DNA from: an uncultured Clostridia bacterium
GTDB lineage: Bacteria; Bacillota; Clostridia; Christensenellales; Borkfalkiaceae
Assembly: GCA_947177825.1 (NCBI GenBank)
Contig: CAMWWA010000006.1
Span: 1-18,172, forward strand
Direction of reading: 5' to 3'
DNA: 18,172 nt
A model generated the notes under the pieces. That model saw only the letters and a list, made by a program, of their open reading frames with translations. It ran no database searches and was not told the DNA's origin. The translations under genes were made by a program, and so were the position numbers. Below, in pieces: positions 7,867-15,122 of this stretch. Each line of letters begins with the position of its first letter. Positions within the stretch are counted from its first letter, which is position 1.

Positions 7867-8969
7867 TGCCTGAAGTACATATCAATCATCTTGACAAAAT
7901 ATATGACGGCGGCGTTCAGGCGGTTTGGGATTTCAATCTCGACATAGCCGACGGCGAATTCATTGTATTGGTAGGTCCCTCCGGTTGCGGCAAGTCCACT
8001 ACGCTGAGAATGGTTGCCGGACTTGAAGACATCACCGCCGGCGAGCTTATAATTGACGGCAAGGATTGTACCAAACTTCCTCCTAAGGACAGAGATATAG
8101 CAATGGTTTTCCAGAACTACGCTCTGTACGGACACATGACTATTTACGAAAACATGGCGTTTTCCCTTACGCTCCGTAAGGAAGATAAGCTGGTCATTCA
8201 CCGTAAGGTTATGGCTGCTGCGGAAATTCTCGACCTTAAAACTCAGCTCAACAAGAAGCCCAAGCAACTTTCGGGCGGTCAGCGTCAGCGTGTTGCTATA
8301 GGACGTGCTATCGTGCGTAACCCTAAGGTGTTCCTGTTCGACGAGCCTTTGTCTAACCTGGACGCTAAGCTGCGCGGCTCCATGAGACGTGAGCTTATAC
8401 TTCTTCACAAAAAACTGAATGCAACCATGATGTACGTTACCCACGACCAGACCGAAGCTCTTACGCTTGCGGACAGAATCGTTTGTATGTCAATGGGTCA
8501 CGTTCAGCAGATTGGTAAGCCTATAGAGCTTTACGATAGTCCCGCAAATACTTTCGTTGCAACGTTCATAGGACTCCCTCCTATGAATATGTTCGACGGC
8601 AAAATCGAAGGCGGCAAGTTTGTTTCCGATTTATTCGAGTACAAGCTCAACACCGAGCTTTCGGCAAGACTGAGCGCTTATGAGGGCAAAAATGTTGTTC
8701 TTGGCGTTCGTCCCGAAAATATTGTTCGCGAAGGCGAAATCACTTTGCATATAACCAACAACGAAAACTTGGGTATGAACACCTTGGTTCACGGCAGAAT
8801 CGGTCACAAGAACGTTGTGTGCAAATTTGCCGAGTGGTGCGACTATAAAGTTGGTGACGAAATTAAAATCGGTTTTGACCCCGACAGGACGCACTTCTTT
8901 GAACAGCCCGTTACGAGTACCAATGAAAAGGGTGAACAGGTTGTCGTTGAATACGGTAAGGCAATATAG
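7866..8969 (+). CDS. Sugar-importer ATPase, MsmX/UgpC family
   Basis: A 367-residue ATP-hydrolysing subunit of CUT1 importers, acting as a dimer on the inner face of the membrane. Complete motifs: Walker A GPSGCGKST (37-45), Q-loop Gln83, signature LSGGQ (135-139), Walker B VFLFDE (155-160), D-loop SNLD and H-loop His193. The C-terminal TOBE/OB-type regulatory region is present (LGVRPENI around 280-287). One small oddity is YALYGHMT at 85-92, where most relatives have YALYPHMT. In B. subtilis MsmX is encoded apart and shared by several importers. Here a copy is built into the operon, coupled by a one-base overlap to the preceding membrane protein, so it probably serves the permeases at 1570-3599. 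RBS GAGGGA overlaps the end of the previous gene. Confidence 0.96.
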   Translation: MPEVHINHLDKIYDGGVQAVWDFNLDIADGEFIVLVGPSGCGKSTTLRMVAGLEDITAGELIIDGKDCTKLPPKDRDIAMVFQNYALYGHMTIYENMAFSLTLRKEDKLVIHRKVMAAAEILDLKTQLNKKPKQLSGGQRQRVAIGRAIVRNPKVFLFDEPLSNLDAKLRGSMRRELILLHKKLNATMMYVTHDQTEALTLADRIVCMSMGHVQQIGKPIELYDSPANTFVATFIGLPPMNMFDGKIEGGKFVSDLFEYKLNTELSARLSAYEGKNVVLGVRPENIVREGEITLHITNNENLGMNTLVHGRIGHKNVVCKFAEWCDYKVGDEIKIGFDPDRTHFFEQPVTSTNEKGEQVVVEYGKAI

Positions 8970-8985
8970 TTAAAGGAGGCATATA

Positions 8986-9645
8986 ATGGCAGATAACCAA
9001 ATTGTAGAAAACTCTAACGAAACAATAGCGCCTGAAACCGAAAACGCGGAATTAGCCGTAACGGCCGATTCCTCTGTTGCAGAAAATTCTAAAAAATCCG
9101 GTAAATTTGTTGCCGGTGTAAAAGAGTGGTTCAGAAAGTTAATAGTTAAGCTGAAGCGTAAGACGCAACTTATTCCTTTGGCTTTGACGCTTATAACTTC
9201 CTTTGTGTTTCTGTGCATGATCGGTACCTTCTCACAGCTGATACAGATAAACAGCGGTATATCTTCGTTAGGTATCTGCATGTTTGTATCGACCTTGGCA
9301 TCCATACTTGTACTGCCTCTGTTCCTTAACGCGTTTCCCAAAAATAAGAAGCCCGTTATTGCATTCATAGTCGCGGTATTCGTAGTATTTGCACTCATCA
9401 TTGCAATGGACGTAATTTTCCTTGTAAATATGCAGACCTTCTTTGCTAAGCACGACGTATCTTCGAAGGCGTTCTATAATGAGTCGCAGACGTCGCTTAT
9501 AGTTCACATAGTTCTTGTAGGTATATGCGTATTATCGTTTGCATTCTTGCCTTTGTATAAGAAGGCTATCAACAAGATAAATACCAAGAAAGTCGTTTCA
9601 AGTAACGATTTCTCTGATGAGATTGATACGAGTGCGGAAGTATAA
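8986..9645 (+). CDS. Four-helix membrane protein of unknown function, importer-linked (3)
   Basis: A 219-residue protein that I do not recognise. It differs from the two before the ATPase by a long acidic, Asn/Glu-rich N-terminus (about residues 1-38), followed by a basic amphipathic stretch (KEWFRKLIVKLKRK) before the first membrane segment. Hydrophobic segments lie at about 62-84, 92-114, 122-148 and 168-190, and the C-terminus is acidic. RBS AAAGGAGG precedes the ATG by about seven bases, 16 bases after the ATPase stop. It is the last gene before the terminator at 9670-9706, so it closes the transporter part of the transcript. Function unknown; transporter accessory role inferred from position. 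Confidence 0.83.
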   Translation: MADNQIVENSNETIAPETENAELAVTADSSVAENSKKSGKFVAGVKEWFRKLIVKLKRKTQLIPLALTLITSFVFLCMIGTFSQLIQINSGISSLGICMFVSTLASILVLPLFLNAFPKNKKPVIAFIVAVFVVFALIIAMDVIFLVNMQTFFAKHDVSSKAFYNESQTSLIVHIVLVGICVLSFAFLPLYKKAINKINTKKVVSSNDFSDEIDTSAEV

Positions 9646-9669
9646 ATCAATTTTTTAATCAGACTTTAC

Positions 9670-9706
9670 AGTAATCGACAAACTTTGTTTTGTCGATTAC
9701 TTTTTT
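9670..9706 (+). terminator. Intrinsic terminator inside the gene set
   Basis: Stem AGTAATCGACAAA (9670-9682) pairs perfectly with TTTGTCGATTACT (9689-9701), 13 base pairs around a six-base loop, followed at once by a run of six T (9701-9706). It lies between the third and fourth small membrane protein genes. The ribosome binding site of the next gene (AGGA, 9707-9710) directly abuts the T-run, and its ATG is at 9717. Genes downstream must therefore depend on readthrough or on a promoter inside the preceding gene. Confidence 0.85.
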
Positions 9707-9716
9707 AGGAAAAATA

Positions 9717-10493
9717 ATGTCAAAGAAGAAAAAGAACAGAGACAACAAAGAAACTACTATCGAAAATTATTATGATTTAAGAGTCGATAAAGTAAATGAA
9801 CTTGTTGCTGCTTTAAAAGGGACCGACTCGCCCGAAGAACGTGAGCAAATATCGCTTAAGATATCCGATTGCACCGGTGAGACGAAAAAAACAGGCGAGA
9901 CGGGTGAAGAAACAAAAAAATCAAAAAAGCACGAAAAGGAATTCGATCCGTACAAAGTTGACAAACTGTCGCGTATCCCTGCCTGGCTGAAAGCAATTTT
10001 TATGAAATTCTGGTTTGCGGGCGCGGTATGTTACTTCATTATGATGGGTACGGGGCTGAAAGATTTCGACGGCATAATAGTTATGGGCGTTGTGTTGGGC
10101 GTTGTCGTAGATGTGCTTGTAAATCCCATTTTCGGATATATGCAGTCGGACAAGCGAGAGTACAATAAGTACATTATGCTTCCGTTCCCGTTTAAAAAAT
10201 TCTGGACTTTCTTTGTCAATATCATATATTACGTAGGGGTTTTATTTGTAGTAAACTATTGCTATCTCGGTATAAACCTTATGTGTAATGCAATAGCGGG
10301 CACGACGATGACATATTACGTCGGTGTAGAGCCGCTTCTGTTCGGAGTACTGGCGACCATAGTCGATATGGCGTTCATCGGCGTAAAGGATTTGATAGTT
10401 TTCCTCGTCAAGCGCGCAAAGCGCAAAAAGGCGGAGGAAAACGGGCTAACCGAAGATACGGCGGAGAGTAAGGAGGAAAAACAGGATGTTTAA
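9717..10493 (+). CDS. Four-helix membrane protein of unknown function, importer-linked (4)
   Basis: A 258-residue protein that I do not recognise. A long, highly charged N-terminus (1-85) contains a Lys-rich start, a helical stretch (DKVNELVAALKG) and a low-complexity TGET/TGEE/KK repeat (about 53-71). Membrane segments lie at about 93-112, 117-140, 162-186 and 205-232, and the tail is basic then acidic. I chose ATG at 9717 with AGGA six bases upstream. The alternative TTG at 9690 would start within the terminator stem. The stop overlaps the GH28 start by eight bases, so translation is coupled. It sits between the terminator and the two glycosidases. A membrane tether or accessory of the sugar system is possible, but nothing in the sequence proves it. 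Confidence 0.83.
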   Translation: MSKKKKNRDNKETTIENYYDLRVDKVNELVAALKGTDSPEEREQISLKISDCTGETKKTGETGEETKKSKKHEKEFDPYKVDKLSRIPAWLKAIFMKFWFAGAVCYFIMMGTGLKDFDGIIVMGVVLGVVVDVLVNPIFGYMQSDKREYNKYIMLPFPFKKFWTFFVNIIYYVGVLFVVNYCYLGINLMCNAIAGTTMTYYVGVEPLLFGVLATIVDMAFIGVKDLIVFLVKRAKRKKAEENGLTEDTAESKEEKQDV

Positions 10494-12027
10494 ATTGTTG
10501 TTTGCGTCAAGCACCACGGCTTGTTTCGAATTGGATAACACCAATCCCTACTATGCACCCAAAAAGTACCGCGTTACGCTCAACGGTCAGGCGCAGGGAG
10601 AGGAAAAGGACAGCAACGTATTTTCGCTCTTCAATCTTACGCCAGACACCGAATATACCGTAGGCACCACCGCGGACGGCTTTACGCTTAAATTCCGCAC
10701 CGACAAGGAGAGCGGCTGCGTAAACGTAAAGGACCTCGGCGCAAAGGGCGACGGCGTTACCGACGACACGTACTATATCCAGATGGCCATAGACAGCTGT
10801 CCGCGCGGCGGCAGGGTAATAATTCCCGAGGGAAGCTTTTATACCCGTCCCATAGTTCTCGCTTCGGATATAACCATTGAAATTTTAAAGGGCGGCGAAA
10901 TTTTGGGCGATATCGTAGAGGAGCATTATCCCTACGTGCCCGCAAAAATCGAGCACGACGACGGCACCGAAGAGATTTTGGCAACCTGGGAGGGCAATCC
11001 CTATCCCTGCCACCAGTCTTTCGTGTCGGCATATAAAAAGCAAAATATAAGAATAGTAGGCGAGGGCGCAATAAACGGCAACGCCGATAAGTCCACCTGG
11101 TGGGCGACGCCTAAGGGCAGGGCGGTTGCAAGGCCCCGTCTCGTTACGCTGAACAAGTGCAAAAACGTCGTTTTCCACGGCATAACCTGCAAAAACTCGG
11201 CGGCGTGGAACCTGCATCCCTTCTTCTCGGAGGATTTGGGTTTCTACGATTTGAGAGTGCAGAACCCCTACACGGGACCCAACACCGACGGACTTGACCC
11301 CGAAAGCTGCAACCGCGTGGAAATAGTCGGCTGTATTTTCTCGGTCGGCGACGACTGCGTAGCAATCAAGGCGGGCAAGCTCTATCTGGGCGCGAAATAC
11401 AAGACGCCTGCAAACAACCACACCATAAGAAACGACCTCTTCCAGAACGGTCACGGCGCAATAGTGCTGGGCAGTGAAATTTCGGGCGGCGTAAAGAACC
11501 TCACCGTTTGCCAGTGCGTATTCAAGCATACCGACAGGGGCTTGCGCATAAAGTCGCGCAGGGGCAGGGGCAAGGATTCGATAATCGACGGCGTAGTATT
11601 CGAAAATATCAAAATGATAAACGTCATAACGCCGCTGGTTATCAATATGTATTACTTCTGCGACCCCGACGGTCACACCGAATACGTCTGGTCGAGGGAG
11701 AAGCACCCCGTAGGCGACGACACGCCGTATCTGGGCAAGTTCGTGTTCAGGGATATCGAGTGCACCGAGTGCGAGTGTATGTGCGCGTACTTCGACGGAC
11801 TCGTCGAACAGCCCGTCAAGGAAGTCGTGCTGGAAAACGTAAGCTTCTCGTTCAAGGAGGACGCAAAGCCCTTCAAGCCTGCAATGCTCGAAAACGTCAG
11901 GGAGTTCTGCAAGGAAGGACTTTATATCGACAACGTTGAAAAAGTCACGCTTAAAAACGTCACGTTCGAGGGCGTTGAGGGCGAAAATATAATAAATAAA
12001 AATTGCGGCAAACTCACCGTAATCTGA
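10486..12027 (+). CDS. GH28 polygalacturonase family enzyme, cytoplasmic
   Basis: A 513-residue glycoside hydrolase that cleaves alpha-1,4 (or rhamnogalacturonan) galacturonosyl links. All four GH28 motifs are present: NTDG (266-269), GDDC (288-291, matching G/QDD), GHG (322-324) and RIK (354-356). The catalytic aspartates should be Asp268, Asp289 and Asp290. Residues 1-75 form an Fn3-like N-terminal domain (ending LKFRTDKESG), followed by the usual VKDLGAKGDGVTDDT start of the beta-helix, an arrangement seen in exo-acting bacterial GH28 enzymes. No signal peptide is present, so it should act on imported oligomers. RBS AGGAGG (10471-10476) sits nine bases before ATG at 10486, with the start inside the end of the previous gene. 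The gene is more GC-rich than the transporter genes. Exo-galacturonidase activity is likely but not proven. Confidence 0.95.
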   Translation: MFKLLFASSTTACFELDNTNPYYAPKKYRVTLNGQAQGEEKDSNVFSLFNLTPDTEYTVGTTADGFTLKFRTDKESGCVNVKDLGAKGDGVTDDTYYIQMAIDSCPRGGRVIIPEGSFYTRPIVLASDITIEILKGGEILGDIVEEHYPYVPAKIEHDDGTEEILATWEGNPYPCHQSFVSAYKKQNIRIVGEGAINGNADKSTWWATPKGRAVARPRLVTLNKCKNVVFHGITCKNSAAWNLHPFFSEDLGFYDLRVQNPYTGPNTDGLDPESCNRVEIVGCIFSVGDDCVAIKAGKLYLGAKYKTPANNHTIRNDLFQNGHGAIVLGSEISGGVKNLTVCQCVFKHTDRGLRIKSRRGRGKDSIIDGVVFENIKMINVITPLVINMYYFCDPDGHTEYVWSREKHPVGDDTPYLGKFVFRDIECTECECMCAYFDGLVEQPVKEVVLENVSFSFKEDAKPFKPAMLENVREFCKEGLYIDNVEKVTLKNVTFEGVEGENIINKNCGKLTVI

Positions 12028-12045
12028 GTTGCGAACAGGTAAATT

Positions 12046-13176
12046 ATGAAATACGACGTAATTGACAAATACATTGACAGACTGATTGAAGAGACGCAGC
12101 CCGACGCTCCCATTTGGAATATCGAGAATATCAGGCTGGGTAAAAAGCCGGCGTGGAACTACATTGACGGCTGCATGATGACCTCTCTGTACACCATTTA
12201 CAAGCAGACGGGCGACAAGAAATATCTTGACTTTATCGACAGGTTCGTCGACTATTACGTTTTCGACGACGGCACTATCCGCGGTTACAAGCTGGAAACA
12301 TACAACCTTGACAACCTCAACGAGGGCAGAATTTTATTCGACCTCTACAAGGAGACGGGCAAGGAAAAGTATGCAAAGGCTATTGAGCTTCTGCACAGGC
12401 AGATAGTCGAGCAGCCGCGCACCGAATACGGCAACTTCTGGCACAAGGCAATCTATCCCCACCAGGTATGGCTGGACGGTATGTATATGTCCGAGGTGTT
12501 CTATACGCGCTACGTTGCGGAAGTCGGCAACGGCGATTTTTCTGAAATCGTCAAGCAGTTCAAGAGCGTTTTCGACCATATGTACGACAAGCAAAAGCGC
12601 CTTTACTATCACGGCTGGGACTGCTCCAAGCAGGCGTTCTGGGCGGACAAGCAGACGGGGCTTTCCAAAAACTTCTGGTTGCGCTCAATCGGCTGGTACT
12701 GCGTTGCGCTCACCGATGTACTTTCCTACCTGCCCGACAGCGCGGTAGCGGAAAAGAAGGCGCTCGGCGAAATCTTTAAGGCGACAATCGAGGGGTTGGA
12801 ACAGTATATAGACACTGAAACCAATATGTTCTGGCAGGTGGTTGACCATATCGGCAGGGAGGGCAACTACGCCGAAACTTCCGGCTCTTCCATGATTGCT
12901 TACGCGATGATGAAGGGCGCAAGGCTGGGCTACGTGGACAAGCGCTTTGCCGATGTCGGCAAGAACGTTTTCAACGGCATCTGCGACAAGTATTTGAAGG
13001 AAACGGACGGCAAGCTCAATCTGGGCGGCATCTGTCTGGTTGCGGGGCTCGGACCCGAAAACAATCCCAGGCGCGACGGCTCGTACGAATATTACATTTC
13101 CGAACCCGTAGTCGAAAACGACGCAAAGGGCACGGGGCCGTTCGTAATGGCATATACCGAAATCAAACAGCTTTAA
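12046..13176 (+). CDS. GH105 unsaturated rhamnogalacturonyl/galacturonyl hydrolase
   Basis: A 376-residue enzyme of the YteR/YesR family that hydrates and releases the 4,5-unsaturated uronic acid left at the non-reducing end by pectate or rhamnogalacturonan lyases. Motifs: HQVWLDGMYM (139-148), with the catalytic Asp144 matching Asp143 of YteR, HGWD at 189-192 (His189, as in YteR), and the C-terminal SEPVVENDAKGTGPF stretch typical of the family. The length is normal and there is no signal peptide, so it is cytoplasmic. It follows the GH28 gene after 18 bases. The ribosome binding site is weak (an AGG about 7 bases before ATG), which may reflect translational coupling. A strong terminator follows. 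Its presence implies that the cell sees lyase products, although no lyase gene lies in this window. Confidence 0.95.
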   Translation: MKYDVIDKYIDRLIEETQPDAPIWNIENIRLGKKPAWNYIDGCMMTSLYTIYKQTGDKKYLDFIDRFVDYYVFDDGTIRGYKLETYNLDNLNEGRILFDLYKETGKEKYAKAIELLHRQIVEQPRTEYGNFWHKAIYPHQVWLDGMYMSEVFYTRYVAEVGNGDFSEIVKQFKSVFDHMYDKQKRLYYHGWDCSKQAFWADKQTGLSKNFWLRSIGWYCVALTDVLSYLPDSAVAEKKALGEIFKATIEGLEQYIDTETNMFWQVVDHIGREGNYAETSGSSMIAYAMMKGARLGYVDKRFADVGKNVFNGICDKYLKETDGKLNLGGICLVAGLGPENNPRRDGSYEYYISEPVVENDAKGTGPFVMAYTEIKQL

Positions 13177-13190
13177 TAAGTTTATAAGCG

Positions 13191-13220
13191 GCGGACGCAA
13201 GTAGTTGCGTCCGCTTTTTT
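13191..13220 (+). terminator. Intrinsic terminator ending the pectin operon
   Basis: GCGGACGCAA (13191-13200) pairs perfectly with TTGCGTCCGC (13205-13214) around a four-base loop, followed by six T (13215-13220), 15 bases after the GH105 stop. Confidence 0.93.
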
Positions 13221-13283
13221 ATGCAACATAAAAGCGGATATCGGCAACTTAAAGGTTTTATATTCCGCGCCCGAGGGGAAATA

Positions 13284-13292
13284 TGGTATTAT
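13284..13292 (+). promoter_or_regulatory. Extended -10 promoter of the LytTR operon
   Basis: TGGTATTAT at 13284-13292 is an extended -10 element (TGnTATTAT). No good -35 was found 16-18 bases upstream, which fits either the extended -10 class or dependence on an activator such as LytTR itself. The expected transcript start is near 13299, so the leader would be only about ten bases and begin at the GGAG ribosome binding site (13299-13302). Confidence 0.45.
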
Positions 13293-13308
13293 ATAAACGG
13301 AGATAACC

Positions 13309-13746
13309 ATGCGCATTATTTACGAAAAAGTTAAAGAGGGCGAGGAGGAGGTCATAATCGTGCGGTGCAAAAAAGTCACCGAGGATATGACCTACGCCGC
13401 AAGGACCTTAAACGCCGTGATAGGCGGAGTTACCGCCTTTAAGGACGGCGAAATTTATAAGCTGCCGCTGTGCGATATTTACTATTTCGAGGTGGTGGAT
13501 AACAACTCGTTTTTGTATTGCGAAAGCGAGGTGTACGAAAGCAAGCTCAAACTTTACGAGTTTGAGGAGCTGACCTACGGCACGCACTTTTTCCGCGCCA
13601 CCAAGTCCACGGTAATCAATGCGGACAGAATAACGTGCGTGTCGCCCGCGCTATACGGCAGGTTTACGGCAACGCTGGACAACGGCGAAAAGGTAATGGT
13701 TTCGCGGTCGTACGTGTCCTCGCTGAAAAGGATAATGGGGTTATAA
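13309..13746 (+). CDS. LytTR-family DNA-binding regulator
   Basis: A 145-residue transcription factor made almost only of a LytTR domain (about residues 42-145), without a response-regulator receiver domain. Family features: the IYYFEVVDNNSFLYC strand region, FRATKSTVINADRI, and the closing NGEKVMVSRSYVSSLKRIMG. Residues 1-40 form a short N-terminal part of the type found in stand-alone LytTR proteins. RBS GGAG (13299-13302) lies six bases before ATG. The partner gene for a DUF3021 membrane protein follows after ten bases and an ABC exporter after that. This matches known LytTR regulatory systems, in which a membrane protein restrains the LytTR factor (as for HdrRM and BrsRM of Streptococcus mutans). 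It probably regulates its own operon. Confidence 0.92.
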   Translation: MRIIYEKVKEGEEEVIIVRCKKVTEDMTYAARTLNAVIGGVTAFKDGEIYKLPLCDIYYFEVVDNNSFLYCESEVYESKLKLYEFEELTYGTHFFRATKSTVINADRITCVSPALYGRFTATLDNGEKVMVSRSYVSSLKRIMGL

Positions 13747-13756
13747 GGGGGCGGTT

Positions 13757-14230
13757 ATGAACATAAAACAGATTTTAAAAACCTTTTGTTTTCACTATTT
13801 TCTGATATACGGCTTAACGATGATGGTTTCATTTTTCTGGTGCCTTGCAAGCGGCGGCGAATACATTTCGCTCGACTTTTTCTGGAAAGCAATGATATTC
13901 TCACTCGTCGCGGACGCGCCTCTGTTCGTGTTCTGGTCGCGCAGGGAGCTGACGGGCAAGCAGACGCTGATACGTATTATAATTCACGGTATTCTTCTGG
14001 AAATACTGTTGCCTGCGGCGGGTTGGTTCATAGGTATGTGGCGCGGCGCGGGCGGTTACTTTATCTTTTTCGCCACGGTGCTCATAGTGGATGCAAGCAT
14101 TTTCGGCATAACCTATTTAAAAATGTCTGTCGAGGCGGGGAATATAAATACGGCGCTGAAGAAACGCAAATTGGAAAAGGAAAAGAAGGAGGAAGAGGGC
14201 GATGGATTCGGAGAAGATAATAGAGATTGA
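13757..14230 (+). CDS. DUF3021 membrane protein, probable partner of the LytTR regulator
   Basis: A 157-residue protein with four hydrophobic segments at about residues 12-32, 42-62, 73-95 and 98-119, then a highly charged tail (KKRKLEKEKKEEEGDGFGED) on the cytoplasmic side. The size, topology and position right after a stand-alone LytTR gene mark it as DUF3021. Family knowledge suggests that such partners hold the regulator in check at the membrane. That is inference here. RBS AAGGGGG precedes the ATG. Its last 29 bases overlap the ATPase gene, and the ribosome binding site for that gene lies within the sequence coding for the Lys/Glu tail. Confidence 0.88.
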   Translation: MNIKQILKTFCFHYFLIYGLTMMVSFFWCLASGGEYISLDFFWKAMIFSLVADAPLFVFWSRRELTGKQTLIRIIIHGILLEILLPAAGWFIGMWRGAGGYFIFFATVLIVDASIFGITYLKMSVEAGNINTALKKRKLEKEKKEEEGDGFGEDNRD

Positions 14231-15122
14231 CAATCTGAATAAGTCGTTTAAGGAGGTTCACGCCGTAAATGATTTGAGTTTTTCGGTGCGAAAGGGCGAG
14301 CTGTTTGCATTTTTGGGAGTTAACGGCGCGGGCAAGAGCACGACCATTTCGATAATGTGCGGCAAAATACCAAAGGATAGCGGAACCGTTTTGATTAACG
14401 GGGCGGACGCGGACGACGCGACTGCCCAAACGAAGAGCTGCCTTGGCGTGGTGTTTCAGAACAGCGTGCTTGACAAGCATTTAACCGTGTACGACAACCT
14501 GCAGAGCCGCGCCGCGCTGTACGGCATTACGGGTGAAAATTTCAGGGCGAGGTATAACGAGCTTGCCGCCCTTTTACACTTTGCAGACCTTTCAAAGCGC
14601 ACGCTGGGCAAGCTTTCGGGCGGACAGCGCAGGCGCATAGACATTGCGCGCGCACTTCTGCATAAGCCCGAAATTTTAGTACTGGACGAACCGACGACGG
14701 GACTCGACCCCCAGACGCGCAAGCTCTTGTGGCAGGTGGTTACCGACCTGCGCGAAAGGGAGGGGCTGACCGTGTTTCTTACCACGCACTATATGGAGGA
14801 AGCGGCGGACGCGGATTACGTCGTCATAATAGACGGCGGAAAGAAGGCGGCGGAAGGCACGCCTCTCGATTTGAAAAATAAATACACCAACGACTATATA
14901 AACGTTTACGGACGGGATATAAGCGAACTGAACGCCCTCGGCTATCCCTGCAAGGAGGTCGGCGGAGCGGTGCGCATAAGCGTGCCAGACACGGCGCACG
15001 CCGCAAAGCTGATTGCGGAGCACGGCGAACTTTTCACCGATTTCGAAATTTTCAAGGGCAATATGGACGACGTTTTCCTTGCCGTTACGGGCAAGGAGCT
15101 TGCGGGAGGCGAATTCTTATGA
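14202..15122 (+). CDS. ABC-2 type exporter ATPase, DrrA/CcmA-like
   Basis: A 306-residue ATPase of a two-component ABC exporter. Motifs: Walker A GVNGAGKST (39-47), a Q-loop at VVFQNSVLD, signature LSGGQ (138-142), Walker B ILVLDE (161-166), and H-loop His196 (TTHYMEEAADAD). The C-terminal region of about 80 residues, ending in the NMDDVFLAVTGKEL stretch, is typical of drug/antibiotic-type exporters of the DrrA family. RBS AGGAGG (14187-14192) sits nine bases before ATG at 14202, inside the DUF3021 gene. The stop overlaps the permease start by four bases (ATGA), so the pair is translationally coupled. Substrate unknown. Co-location with LytTR/DUF3021 suggests export of, or resistance to, a small molecule or peptide. 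Confidence 0.95.
   Translation: MDSEKIIEIDNLNKSFKEVHAVNDLSFSVRKGELFAFLGVNGAGKSTTISIMCGKIPKDSGTVLINGADADDATAQTKSCLGVVFQNSVLDKHLTVYDNLQSRAALYGITGENFRARYNELAALLHFADLSKRTLGKLSGGQRRRIDIARALLHKPEILVLDEPTTGLDPQTRKLLWQVVTDLREREGLTVFLTTHYMEEAADADYVVIIDGGKKAAEGTPLDLKNKYTNDYINVYGRDISELNALGYPCKEVGGAVRISVPDTAHAAKLIAEHGELFTDFEIFKGNMDDVFLAVTGKELAGGEFL

Noticed and set aside
7674..8444. Leftward open frame of 256 codons across the ATPase gene
   Set aside because: Antisense to the Walker A, signature and Walker B motifs of the ATPase, with no ribosome binding site.
10885..11706. Leftward open frame of 273 codons inside the GH28 gene
   Set aside because: Antisense to all four GH28 motifs. Composition is that of a shadow frame.
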